In this document: positions 17,016-25,071 of the stretch, piece by piece | Layout of the letters: the number at the start of each line of letters is the position of its first letter | How positions within the stretch are numbered: position 1 is the stretch's first letter | Assembly (NCBI RefSeq): GCF_002237655.1 | Contig: NZ_NOKT01000003.1 | Location: 62,001-126,000 of the forward strand | DNA length: 64,000 bases | Source: Streptomyces sp. XY006 | Lineage (GTDB): Bacteria; Actinomycetota; Actinomycetes; Streptomycetales; Streptomycetaceae | Direction of reading: 5' to 3' | The notes under the pieces: generated by a model | Seen by the model: the letters and a program-made list of their open reading frames with translations, nothing else | Told to the model about the DNA's origin: nothing | Database searches by the model: none | Program-made: the position numbers and the translations under genes

Positions 17016-18401
17016 ATGACAGGCCCCGGCACGGCACCCGCACCCCCGAGCAGGGGCGGCCGCTGGATCCAGCACTGGGATCCCGAGAACGAGACGTTCT
17101 GGAAGGAGACCGGCGAGAAGGTGGCCCGCCGGAACCTCTACTTCTCCGTCCTGTCCGAGCACATCGGCTTCTCGGTCTGGACCCTGTGGTCCGTGCTGGT
17201 GCTGTTCATGGGCCCCGAGTACGGCCTGACCCCGGCCGACAAGTTCATGCTGACCTCGATGGTCACCCTGGTCGGCGCCGTCGTCCGCGTCCCCTACACC
17301 TTCGCCGTCGCCGTCTTCGGCGGGCGGAACTGGACGATCGTCTCGGCCGGCATGCTGCTGATCCCGACCGTCGCCGCGTTCACCGTGATGGAGCCGGGCA
17401 CCTCCTTCTCCACCTTCCTGCTGGTCGGCCTGCTCGCCGGTGTCGGCGGCGGCAACTTCGCCTCCTCCATGACCAACATCAACGCCTTCTTCCCGCTGCG
17501 GAAGAAGGGCTGGGCCCTCGGCCTGAACGCGGGCGGCGGCAACATCGGCGTGCCGGTGATCCAGCTGGCCGCGCTCGCGATCATCGGTGCCGGCGGCGGG
17601 CCGCGCGTCCTGCTCGGCGTCTACATCCCGCTGATCGTCGTGGCCGCCGTGCTGGCCGCGCTGTTCATGGACAACCTGGAGAACGTCAAGAACGACACCG
17701 GTGCCGCCAAGGACGCCGCCCGGGACGCCCACACGTGGATCATGTCCCTCCTCTACATCGGCACCTTCGGCTCCTTCATCGGCTACAGCTTCGCCTTCGG
17801 CCAGGTCCTGCAGAACCAGTTCGGCCGCACACCGCTGGAGGCCGCGTACGTCACCTTCATCGGCCCGCTGCTCGGCTCGCTGATCCGCCCGCTCGGCGGC
17901 TGGCTCGCCGACCGGTACGGCGGCGCGAAGATCAGCCTGTGGAACTACGTGGCGATGGGTGTCGCGACCGCGGTCCTGATCGGCGCCTCCATGGAGAAGT
18001 CGCTGGCCCTGTTCACCGCGGCCTTCGTGGTGCTGTTCGTGCTCAGCGGGCTCGGCAACGGCTCCACGTTCAAGATGATCCCGGGCATCTTCCAGAACAA
18101 GGCCCTCGCCAAGGGGCTGCAGGGCGAGGCGGCGGCGGCCTACGGACGCCGGCTCTCCGGCGCCTCCATGGGACTCATCGGCGCGGTCGGCGCGCTCGGC
18201 GGTGTCGGCATCAACCTCGCCTTCCGCCAGTCCTTCCTCTCCTACGGCTCCGGCACCGGCGCGTTCGTCGCCTTCCTCGCCTTCTACGTGGTGTGCTTCG
18301 CGGTCACGTGGGCCGTATACCTTCGGCGCACGGCTTCCCGGGTACCCGAGGCCTCGACGGCCTCGGAGGCGAAGCCGCAGCTCAGCTACGCCGAGGTGTG
18401 A
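17016..18401 (+). CDS. narK: Nitrate/nitrite transporter NarK
   Basis: The 461-residue, 12-helix MFS protein has the NarK family hallmarks: an N-terminal WDPENETFWKETGEKVARRNL, then the nitrate signature glycine-rich helices GVGGGNFASSMTNINAFFP and NAGGGNIGVP in the first half, and LGNGSTFKMIPGIF in the second half. It moves nitrate in or nitrite out across the plasma membrane. The start ATG 17016 has GGAGG just upstream. The next gene is the nitrogen regulator nnaR, matching the S. coelicolor pair as I recall it. A GlnR-like box lies upstream. Confidence 0.95.
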   Translation: MTGPGTAPAPPSRGGRWIQHWDPENETFWKETGEKVARRNLYFSVLSEHIGFSVWTLWSVLVLFMGPEYGLTPADKFMLTSMVTLVGAVVRVPYTFAVAVFGGRNWTIVSAGMLLIPTVAAFTVMEPGTSFSTFLLVGLLAGVGGGNFASSMTNINAFFPLRKKGWALGLNAGGGNIGVPVIQLAALAIIGAGGGPRVLLGVYIPLIVVAAVLAALFMDNLENVKNDTGAAKDAARDAHTWIMSLLYIGTFGSFIGYSFAFGQVLQNQFGRTPLEAAYVTFIGPLLGSLIRPLGGWLADRYGGAKISLWNYVAMGVATAVLIGASMEKSLALFTAAFVVLFVLSGLGNGSTFKMIPGIFQNKALAKGLQGEAAAAYGRRLSGASMGLIGAVGALGGVGINLAFRQSFLSYGSGTGAFVAFLAFYVVCFAVTWAVYLRRTASRVPEASTASEAKPQLSYAEV

Positions 18402-18431
18402 CGTAACACCAGCGACATCCAGTCGATCCGG

Positions 18432-18455
18432 GCCTGTCACGAGCCGTTGACAGGC
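18432..18455. promoter_or_regulatory. Inverted repeat between narK and nnaR
   Basis: GCCTGTCA (18432-18439) and TGACAGGC (18448-18455) flank an 8-nt loop. It may be the narK terminator or an operator in front of nnaR. A GTAAC at about 18403 resembles one GlnR half-site. Confidence 0.55.
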
Positions 18456-18518
18456 TCGATCGGCATGTAGGTACGCCGTGCCCACGCAGTACGACGACTC
18501 GAGTGCGGGACGAGAGCC

Positions 18519-19670
18519 ATGTACGAGGAAGAACAGCGACCGGACCACGGGCCCCTGGCGGGTTTCACCGTGGGTGTGACGGCCGCGCGCCGGGCCGACG
18601 AGCTGGGGGTGCTGCTGCAGCGGCGGGGCGCCGCCGTCCTGCACGCCCCCGCCCTGCGGATCGTGCCGCTCGCCGACGACAGCGAACTGCTGGCCGCGAC
18701 GAAGGACATCGTGCAGCAGGTGCCCGACATCGTGGTCGCCACCACCGCCATCGGCTTCCGCGGCTGGGTCGAGGCCGCCGACGGCTGGGGCCTGGGCGAG
18801 GACCTGCTCTCCCGGCTGGGCGGCGTGCGGATCCTGGCGCGCGGCCCGAAGGTGAAGGGCGCGGTCCGGGCCGCCGGGCTGACGGAGGAGTGGTCACCGT
18901 CCTCGGAGTCCATGGCGGAGGTGCTCGACCGGCTGCTGGAGGAGGGCGTCGAGGGGCAGCGCATCGCGATCCAGCTGCACGGTGAGCCGCTGCCGGGGTT
19001 CGTGGAGGCGCTGCGGGCGGGCGGGGCCGAGGTGGTCGGCGTGCCGGTGTACCGGTGGATGCCGCCGGAGGATCTCGGGCCGGTGGACCGGCTGCTCGAC
19101 GCGACGGTGTCCCGGGGCCTGGACGCGATCACGTTCACCAGCGCACCGGCGGCCGCTTCGCTGCTGTCCCGGGCGGAGGCACGCGGGCTGCTGCCCGAGG
19201 TGCTGGCCGCCCTGAGCCATGACGTGCTGCCGGCCTGCGTCGGCCCGGTCACCGCCCTGCCGCTGCAGTCGCGCGGCATCGACACGGTCCAGCCCGAGCG
19301 TTTCCGGCTCGGGCCGCTCGTGCAGCTGCTCTGCCAGGAACTGCCGTTGCGGGCGCGTGCGCTGCCGGTCGCCGGGCACCGGGTCGAGATCCGCGGGCAC
19401 GCCGTGCTGGTCGACGGCGACCTCAAGCCCGTGCCGCCGGCCGGCATGTCCCTGCTGCGTGCCCTGTCCCGTCGCCCCGGCTGGGTCGTCGCCCGGGCGG
19501 AGTTGCTCCGCGCCCTGCCCGGCTCGGGCCGCGACGAACACGCCGTCGAGACGGCCATGGCCCGCCTGCGCACGGCCCTGGGCGCGCCCAAGCTGATCCA
19601 GACGGTCGTCAAACGCGGCTACCGCCTGGCCCTGGACCCGCCGACGGAGACGAAGTACGCGGACGCGTGA
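18519..19670 (+). CDS. nnaR: NnaR-type regulator: uroporphyrinogen-III synthase-like domain fused to winged-helix DNA-binding domain
   Basis: The 383-residue product has an N-terminal HemD-like domain (about 15-270: GFTVGVTAARRADELGVLL, FTSAPAAASLL, CVGPVTALPLQSRGI) and a C-terminal OmpR-type winged helix (about 285-375: RVEIRGHAVLVDGDLKPVPP, then SLLRALSRRPGWVVARAELL and KLIQTVVKRGYRL). This fusion is NnaR, which in S. coelicolor regulates nitrate and nitrite assimilation genes together with GlnR. Whether the HemD-like domain binds a tetrapyrrole or has lost function is not visible. The adjacent narK supports the name. The start ATG follows GAGAGCC. Confidence 0.9.
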   Translation: MYEEEQRPDHGPLAGFTVGVTAARRADELGVLLQRRGAAVLHAPALRIVPLADDSELLAATKDIVQQVPDIVVATTAIGFRGWVEAADGWGLGEDLLSRLGGVRILARGPKVKGAVRAAGLTEEWSPSSESMAEVLDRLLEEGVEGQRIAIQLHGEPLPGFVEALRAGGAEVVGVPVYRWMPPEDLGPVDRLLDATVSRGLDAITFTSAPAAASLLSRAEARGLLPEVLAALSHDVLPACVGPVTALPLQSRGIDTVQPERFRLGPLVQLLCQELPLRARALPVAGHRVEIRGHAVLVDGDLKPVPPAGMSLLRALSRRPGWVVARAELLRALPGSGRDEHAVETAMARLRTALGAPKLIQTVVKRGYRLALDPPTETKYADA

Positions 19671-20075
19671 GGCGCGCCGGGGGTTGAGCGCGAACACGCC
19701 GATGCGGGCGTGTGCGAGTTCGGCCAGGTGGTCGTTCTCGGTGGGTGTTTCCGCCCCCCCCCGGGTGGTCCGCCCCCCGGTGGTCCGCGCCCCGTGGTCC
19801 CCGCCCCATGGCCCGCGCCCCGTGGTCCGTGCCCGTTGCCGGTGGTCGGTGGCCGGCGAGCGACCGGGCTGCCGAGCGACCGGGCTGCCGGGCTGCCGAG
19901 CTGCCGGACTGCCGGGCTGCCGTGCCGTGCGGGGCCGTCGGGGTTCGTCGGGGGCCGGGATCGGCCACCACCCCCGCGCGAGGTCTTTCCGGCGCGTCGT
20001 GGGGCAGGCACTGTAAGAGGGGAACGGTTCTGGAGCCCCCACCGGCGTCTCACCGACCTAGGCGGTGACAGGCAC
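19671..20075. repeat. 405-bp gap with C9 tract and two short tandem-repeat arrays
   Basis: After a small hairpin (ACACGCC 19694-19700 with GGGCGTGT from 19706) comes a run of nine C (19754-19762). A first array follows with CGGTGGTCCGCGCCCC-like units of about 15-16 bp to about 19830. A second, at about 19857-19931, is built from the octamer GGGCTGCC with variants GAGCTGCC and GGACTGCC and two copies of GAGCGACCGGGCTGCC. No gene is supported here. The last 40 bases include the start region of the next gene. Confidence 0.8.
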
Positions 20076-20669
20076 ATGGCACTGGGTACAGCCACGGCCC
20101 CCTACGAGCTGCGGTTCGACGCCGGGCGGATCTGCCTGGATCTGCTCTCCACCACGCACCCGCAGGAGCGGCTCGACTCCGTGCCCGTGCTGCGCGCCTG
20201 GATCACCGGCTCCGGACTGGTCCCGGCGGACACCGTCCTGGCCCACGCCGACGCCACCTGGCCTGCCGCCTTCCGTGAACTGCGCACCCAGATCGACCGG
20301 TTGGTGCGCGGCTGGCCGGGCGCGGGGGTGACGACGTACGACTTCGCGCTCGCGCGCGTCAACGACCTGGCCCGGACCGCGCCCCCGGCGCCCCGCGCGG
20401 TCCGGGGCGAGGACGGCCGGCTCGTCCGGCAACTGGACGGCCCGCCCGACTGCGCCGCCCTGCTCGCCTCCGTGGCGCGGGACGCCGTGGACCTGCTCAC
20501 CGACCCCGTCGCACGCGCGGCCCTGCGCCAGTGCGAGGGGGACAACTGCCGGATCGTGTACCTCGACACCTCCCGCGGCCGTCGCAGGCGCTGGTGCTCC
20601 AGTGAGGTCTGCGGGAACCGCGAACGCGTCGCCCGGCACCGCCGGCGGGCCGCACTCGCCCGTGCCTGA
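20076..20669 (+). CDS. CGNR zinc-finger (ABATE domain) protein, probable transcriptional regulator
   Basis: The 197-residue product has an N-terminal ABATE-type domain (YELRFDAGRICLDLLSTTHP, residues about 9-28) and a C-terminal CGNR zinc finger: C..DNCRIVYLDTSRGRRRRWCSSEVCGNRERVARHRRR (the span is about residues 152-188, with four cysteines and the CGNR motif). Proteins of this type are thought to bind DNA and respond to a stress-related ligand; direct evidence is limited. A hairpin follows 3 bases after the stop, so it is a single-gene unit. ATG 20076 is used; an overlapping start in another frame gives no sensible product. Confidence 0.88.
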   Translation: MALGTATAPYELRFDAGRICLDLLSTTHPQERLDSVPVLRAWITGSGLVPADTVLAHADATWPAAFRELRTQIDRLVRGWPGAGVTTYDFALARVNDLARTAPPAPRAVRGEDGRLVRQLDGPPDCAALLASVARDAVDLLTDPVARAALRQCEGDNCRIVYLDTSRGRRRRWCSSEVCGNRERVARHRRRAALARA

Positions 20670-20672
20670 AAC

Positions 20673-20701
20673 GGAATTGAGTGGTCCGTGCACTCAATTC
20701 C
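20673..20701 (+). terminator. Terminator of the CGNR gene
   Basis: A perfect 11-bp stem (20673-20683 with 20691-20701) with a 7-nt loop. No T-run follows. Confidence 0.8.
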
Positions 20702-20760
20702 CGTGTCCTGAATGCGACTTCTGTGACTGCGCCGTCGAAGTGATTTCGATTACATGCCGT

Positions 20761-20782
20761 TTCCCTACGGCCCCGTAGGGAA
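20761..20782. promoter_or_regulatory. Perfect 10-bp-arm palindrome upstream of sigU
   Basis: TTCCCTACGG and CCGTAGGGAA flank two C bases. It sits about 186 bp before the sigU start in a 266-bp gap, and looks like an operator for a dimeric regulator. A second small hairpin (GGGGG, AA, CCCCC) is at about 20939-20950. Confidence 0.55.
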
Positions 20783-20967
20783 GACCCGGCTCGATCTTGC
20801 CGATGTGGCGGAAATGTAAAGAACGCGGGGTGGGAATGTGACCCCATGTCCCGCTCGTCACGTCACTTCGAAGAAATCTGTCGCCTTCCTTTGAACGCCC
20901 AACGGCTCGCTTCCGTACGGCTTGTCGAGCGACCGACTGGGGGAACCCCCGGACATCGGAGGTGGGC

Positions 20968-21543
20968 GTGCGCAAGGATTCCGTCGTGGCCAATGAACGA
21001 GCACCGAGGGCCCGACATCGCATGTCCCAGCCCTCGGAACCCGACGAGGAGCTGATGCGTGCGCTCTACCGCGAACACGCCGGACCCCTGCTGGCATACG
21101 TCCTGCGCCTGGTCGCCGGAGACCGGCAGCGCGCCGAGGACGTCGTGCAGGAGACGCTCATCCGTGCCTGGAAGAACGCCGGTCAGCTCAATCGGGCGAC
21201 CGGATCGGTACGCCCCTGGCTGGTGACGGTCGCCCGGCGCATCGTCATCGACGGCCACCGCAGCCGGCAGGCCCGGCCGCAGGAGGTCGACCCGTCGCCG
21301 CTGGAGGTCATCCCCGCGGAGGACGAGATCGACAAGGCGCTGTGGCTGATGACTCTGTCGGACGCACTCGACGACCTGACCCCCGCTCACCGGGAGGTGC
21401 TCGTCGAGACGTACTTCAAGGGGCGTACCGTCAATGAGGCGGCCGAGACCCTGGGCATACCCAGCGGAACGGTCCGCTCCAGGGTGTTCTACGCCCTGCG
21501 TTCGATGAAGCTGGCACTGGAGGAGCGGGGGGTGACGGCGTGA
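20968..21543 (+). CDS. sigU: ECF-family RNA polymerase sigma factor, SigU type
   Basis: The 191-residue product contains sigma region 2 (ALYREHAGPLLAYVLRLVAG and AEDVVQETLIRAWKN, about 33-75) and region 4 (LDDLTPAHREVLVETYF, then EAAETLGIPSGTVRSRVFYALR, about 130-180); region 3 is missing, as in all ECF factors. GTG 20968 is chosen because GGAGGT lies at 20958-20963. The next gene, overlapping at the stop, encodes a zinc anti-sigma factor, so the pair is a sensor unit. In S. coelicolor the matching pair by position is SigU/RsuA, where unchecked SigU blocks aerial growth; the equivalence is from remembered gene order. Confidence 0.88.
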   Translation: MRKDSVVANERAPRARHRMSQPSEPDEELMRALYREHAGPLLAYVLRLVAGDRQRAEDVVQETLIRAWKNAGQLNRATGSVRPWLVTVARRIVIDGHRSRQARPQEVDPSPLEVIPAEDEIDKALWLMTLSDALDDLTPAHREVLVETYFKGRTVNEAAETLGIPSGTVRSRVFYALRSMKLALEERGVTA

Positions 21544-22376
21544 TGAGTGTTTACGGGGGTAACCAAGGGTTCGGTACGGGAGGCATGGGTATGTCTGGCC
21601 CCATGCAGGAATCTCCGGTGCCGAACGAGCACGAGACCGTGGGCGCGTACGCCCTCGGCATCCTCGACGACGCCGAAGCGACCGCCTTCGAGGCCCACCT
21701 CGCCACCTGCGAATGGTGCGCCCAGCAGCTCGACGAGCTGGCCGGCATGGAGCCCATGCTCGCCGCACTCGCGGACCTCCCCGGCTCCGGAAGCACACCC
21801 GCGATCGGCGAGTCGCTGTCCGCGAAGCCCCGCCCGCGCCTGGTGGAGAAGCTGGTCGACGAGGTCGCCGACCGCCGCGCCCGGAAGCGGCGCCGCAGCC
21901 TCTACATGGTGGCCGCGGCCGGCGCGCTGATCGTGGGCGGCCCCTTCGTCGCGGTCGCGACGAACGGCGGCGGCGGTGACAGCGGCGGAGCGGAGCAGCG
22001 CCCGCTCGCGGCGAGCCCCGCCAAGCAGGCCTTCGACGGCATCTCCGACAAGATCTCCGCCACCGACCCGAGCACCAAGGTCACCGCGACGGTCGCCCTC
22101 CAGAAGAAGGACTGGGGGACGGGCGTGGTCACCGAGCTCAAGAACGTCCGGGGCCCGCTGAAGTGCGCCCTCGTCGCGGTCGGCAAGAACGGCGAGCGGG
22201 AGACCCTGTCCTCCTGGTCCGTCCCGGAGTGGGGCTACGGCCTGCCCGACGCCAAGACCGAGAAGGCCAAGCAGCCCCTCTACGTCCAGGGCGGCGCCGC
22301 CTTCGAGCCGAACGAGATCGACCACTTCGAGGTCGTGACCTTCGACGGCAAGCGGCTGGTCGAGGTCGACGCGTAG
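21543..22376 (+). CDS. rsuA: Membrane anti-sigma factor with zinc-binding HCC motif, RsuA type
   Basis: The 277-residue product has an N-terminal zinc anti-sigma domain with HLATCEWC (the H-x3-C-x2-C motif) following NEHETVGAYALGILDDAEATAF. One transmembrane helix (YMVAAAGALIVGGPFVAVA) comes next, then an extracytoplasmic domain. It should hold the sigma factor at the membrane until a signal outside releases it. ATG 21543 overlaps the sigma stop (TGATG), giving coupled translation; GTG 21540 is an equal alternative one codon earlier. The exterior domain has no motif that names the signal. Confidence 0.9.
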   Translation: MSVYGGNQGFGTGGMGMSGPMQESPVPNEHETVGAYALGILDDAEATAFEAHLATCEWCAQQLDELAGMEPMLAALADLPGSGSTPAIGESLSAKPRPRLVEKLVDEVADRRARKRRRSLYMVAAAGALIVGGPFVAVATNGGGGDSGGAEQRPLAASPAKQAFDGISDKISATDPSTKVTATVALQKKDWGTGVVTELKNVRGPLKCALVAVGKNGERETLSSWSVPEWGYGLPDAKTEKAKQPLYVQGGAAFEPNEIDHFEVVTFDGKRLVEVDA

Positions 22377-22436
22377 CCTTACCGGGTCCCCTTCGCGTAC
22401 GGTGGACGGCTGCCCAGCACGTCAGAAGGGGGCCCG

Positions 22437-24725
22437 GTGGCCGCTCAGGCTCAACAGGAGACCGCGCTCGAAGACTCTCTGAGAGCCCGCGAGATCGCTG
22501 TCGAACAGGAACACCTGGACCGGGTGTACCGGCGCCTCGAGGAGAAGATCCACGAGGCGGAGTTCCTGATGAACGACGCGGCCCAGCGAGGCCAGGTCGG
22601 CACGCCCGGCGCACTCGCCGAGCGGGACGCCCAGGTCTTCCGCGCGGGCATCCACCTCAACCGGCTCAACAACGAGTTCGAGGACTTCCTCTTCGGCCGT
22701 ATCGACCTGTTGCTCGGCAAGGACGGCAAGAAGGGGCCGGACGGCGCGTACACCGCGGTCGAGCCGGCCGAGGGCGCGGTGCGTGCGGACAACACCGCCG
22801 ACATCGCCGAGACCCTGCACATCGGCCGCATCGGCGTGCTCGACCAGGACTACGCCCCGCTGGTCATCGACTGGCGGGCCCCGGCCGCCGCGCCGTTCTA
22901 CCGCTCGACGCCCGTGGATCCCGGCCGCGTCGTGCGCCGCCGGGTCATCCGCTCCAAGGGCCGCAAGGTCCTCGGCGTCGAGGACGACCTGATGCGCCCC
23001 GAGCTGACGGCGTTCCTCGACGGCGGTGAACTGCCCGCCATCGGCGACGGTGCCCTGATGGCCGCGCTCGGCCAGGCCCGCAGCCACACCATGCGCGACA
23101 TCGTCGCCTCCATCCAGGCCGAGCAGGACCTGGTCATCCGCGCCCCCGCCGCCTCCGTGACCTACGTCGAGGGCGGCCCGGGCACCGGCAAGACCGCCGT
23201 CGCGCTGCACCGCGCGGCCTACCTGCTCTACCAGGACCGGCGGCGCTACGCGGGCGGCATCCTGATCGTCTCGCCGACCCCGCTGCTCGTCGCCTACACC
23301 GAGGGCGTGCTGCCCTCCCTCGGCGAGGAGGGCCAGGTCGCCATCCGCGCCATCGGCTCCCTGGTCGAGGGCGCCGAGGCCACCCTCTACGACTCCCCGT
23401 CCGTGGCCCGCGCCAAGGGCTCCTCGCGCATGCTGAAGGTGCTGCGCAAGGCCGCGCGCGGCGCCCTGGAGCTGAACGATTCACCGGCCCGGCTGCGGGT
23501 GGTCGCGTTCGGCCGCCGCCTGGAGCTGGAGGCCGAGGAACTCGCCGGCATCCGCCGCGCCGCCCTCGGTGGCACCGCCCCCGTCAACCTGCTGCGCCCG
23601 CGCGCTCGCAAGCTCCTGCTCGACGCCCTGTGGGAGCGCTCCGGCGCCGCCGGCCGGCACACCGACCCGGAGCTCGCCGCCGAGCTGCGCTCCTCCTTCG
23701 ACGAGGACATCACCTCCGAGGACGACTTCCTCGCCTTCCTCGACGCCTGGTGGCCGGAGCTGACCCCGGCCGCCGTCCTGGACGCCATGGCCGACGAGCG
23801 CCGCCTCGGCCGCTGGGCCCGCCGGATCCTCAACCCCGGCGAGGTGCGCAAGGTGGCCCGCTCCCTCAAGCGGGACGGCCGCTCCGTGCACGACATCGCG
23901 CTGCTCGACGAGCTCCAGGCCATCCTCGGTGCCCCCGCGCGCCCCCGCAGGAAGCGCGAACTGGACCCGCTGGACCAGCTCACCGGCCTGGAGGAGCTGA
24001 TGCCGGTGCGTGAGGAGACCCAGCGGGAGCGCGCCGAGCGGCTCGCCCAGGAGCGCGTCGAGTACGCGCACGTCATCGTGGACGAGGCCCAGGACCTCAC
24101 CCCGATGCAGTGGCGCATGGTCGGCCGCCGCGGCCGGCACGCCACCTGGACGGTCGTCGGCGACCCGGCGCAGTCCTCCTGGTCCGACCCGGACGAGGCC
24201 GCCGAGGCCCGCGACGAGGCCCTGGGCACCCGCCCGCGCCGCCGCTTCGAGCTGACCGTGAACTACCGCAACCCGGCCGAGATCGCCGAGCTCGCCGCGA
24301 AGGTCCTCGCCCTCGCGATGCCCGGCTCCCTCTCCCCGAAGGCGGTCCGCTCCACCGGCGTCGAGCCCCGCTTCACGGTCGTCCGGGAGAGCCTGGGCGC
24401 CACCGTCCGGGAGGAGGCCGCCCGGCTGCTGGAGCGGGTCGACGGCACGATCGGCGTGGTCGTCGCCATGCAGCGGCGGGAGGAGGCCCGGCGCTGGCTC
24501 GCCGGACTCGGCGACCGGGTCGTGGCCCTCGGCAGCCTGGAGGCCAAGGGCCTGGAGTACGACGCGACGGTCGTGGTCTCCCCCGCGGAGATCGCCGACG
24601 AGTCACCGGCCGGACTGCGTGTGCTCTACGTCGCACTGACCCGGGCCACCCAGCAGCTCACGGTCGTCTCCGCCGAGCGGGACGAGCCCGACGCGGCGGG
24701 CGTCCCCGACCTGCTCAGGGACTGA
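22437..24725 (+). CDS. HelD-type UvrD/Rep-like helicase, RNA polymerase recycling factor
   Basis: The 762-residue product has an N-terminal helical region (EQEHLDRVYRRLEEKIHEAEF), a Walker A (GGPGTGKTAVALHRAAYLLY, about 240-259), Walker B (VIVDEAQDLTPMQW), motif III (TVVGDPAQSSW) and motif VI (LYVALTRATQQL). The order and the insertions match HelD of actinobacteria, which binds RNA polymerase, enters the main and secondary channels and uses ATP to free stalled enzyme. It is shorter in motif spacing than true DNA helicases. The start is GTG 22437, 60 bp after the anti-sigma gene. The gene is followed by a non-coding RNA. Confidence 0.85.
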   Translation: MAAQAQQETALEDSLRAREIAVEQEHLDRVYRRLEEKIHEAEFLMNDAAQRGQVGTPGALAERDAQVFRAGIHLNRLNNEFEDFLFGRIDLLLGKDGKKGPDGAYTAVEPAEGAVRADNTADIAETLHIGRIGVLDQDYAPLVIDWRAPAAAPFYRSTPVDPGRVVRRRVIRSKGRKVLGVEDDLMRPELTAFLDGGELPAIGDGALMAALGQARSHTMRDIVASIQAEQDLVIRAPAASVTYVEGGPGTGKTAVALHRAAYLLYQDRRRYAGGILIVSPTPLLVAYTEGVLPSLGEEGQVAIRAIGSLVEGAEATLYDSPSVARAKGSSRMLKVLRKAARGALELNDSPARLRVVAFGRRLELEAEELAGIRRAALGGTAPVNLLRPRARKLLLDALWERSGAAGRHTDPELAAELRSSFDEDITSEDDFLAFLDAWWPELTPAAVLDAMADERRLGRWARRILNPGEVRKVARSLKRDGRSVHDIALLDELQAILGAPARPRRKRELDPLDQLTGLEELMPVREETQRERAERLAQERVEYAHVIVDEAQDLTPMQWRMVGRRGRHATWTVVGDPAQSSWSDPDEAAEARDEALGTRPRRRFELTVNYRNPAEIAELAAKVLALAMPGSLSPKAVRSTGVEPRFTVVRESLGATVREEAARLLERVDGTIGVVVAMQRREEARRWLAGLGDRVVALGSLEAKGLEYDATVVVSPAEIADESPAGLRVLYVALTRATQQLTVVSAERDEPDAAGVPDLLRD

Positions 24726-24811
24726 AGGCGGCGAGCCCGGCCCGATACCCACTTGTCGGCGAAATGAACTCCCGGTACGGGAATGGCCTTACGGGATCCG
24801 TTTGTTAGCCT

Positions 24812-24954
24812 GAGTGTGGCACCGGCTCGATCCAAGCCCCCGGGCCCAACCTTCGTCGCTACGAGCGACCACTTGCCGCGAGGCGAGCATGGCGGGTCGG
24901 TGCCACTGACTTACCGGAAGAGACCCACGTCAGCGTGACGTGGGTCTCTTTTTG
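24812..24954 (+). ncRNA. Structured RNA upstream of malic enzyme, ending in a strong terminator
   Basis: A 9-bp closing stem (GTGGCACCG 24816-24824 with CGGTGCCAC 24898-24906) encloses two hairpins: GTCGCT 24855-24860 with AGCGAC 24864-24869, and CTTGCC 24872-24877 with GGCGAG 24882-24887 around a GCGA tetraloop. A 15-bp terminator stem and a T-run follow 12 nt later. TAGCCT at 24806-24811 could be its -10 box. No believable reading frame is present. It is either a free small RNA of about 140 nt or a leader riboswitch of the malic enzyme gene that starts 118 nt after the terminator. I believe a small RNA has been noted in the matching S. coelicolor slot but cannot verify this. Confidence 0.7.
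24918..24954 (+). terminator. Rho-independent terminator of the structured RNA
   Basis: A perfect 15-bp stem (24918-24932 with 24936-24950) with a 3-nt loop runs into TTTTT. It is among the strongest terminators in the window. Confidence 0.95.
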
Positions 24955-25071
24955 CTGGCGCGTTCCGCGAACAAAACGTTCGCAATCGAGGGCGGCTACC
25001 CGCTACTCAGCGGTAGGTGCGACGATCGGACGGCACAACACAGCGTCAGGTGAAAGCAGAGGAAGTCGGCC

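Noticed and set aside
24812..24954. 6C RNA or SAM-type riboswitch
   Set aside because: The C-runs are five and three long and not in two hairpin loops, and the SAM core sequences are absent; left as an unnamed RNA.
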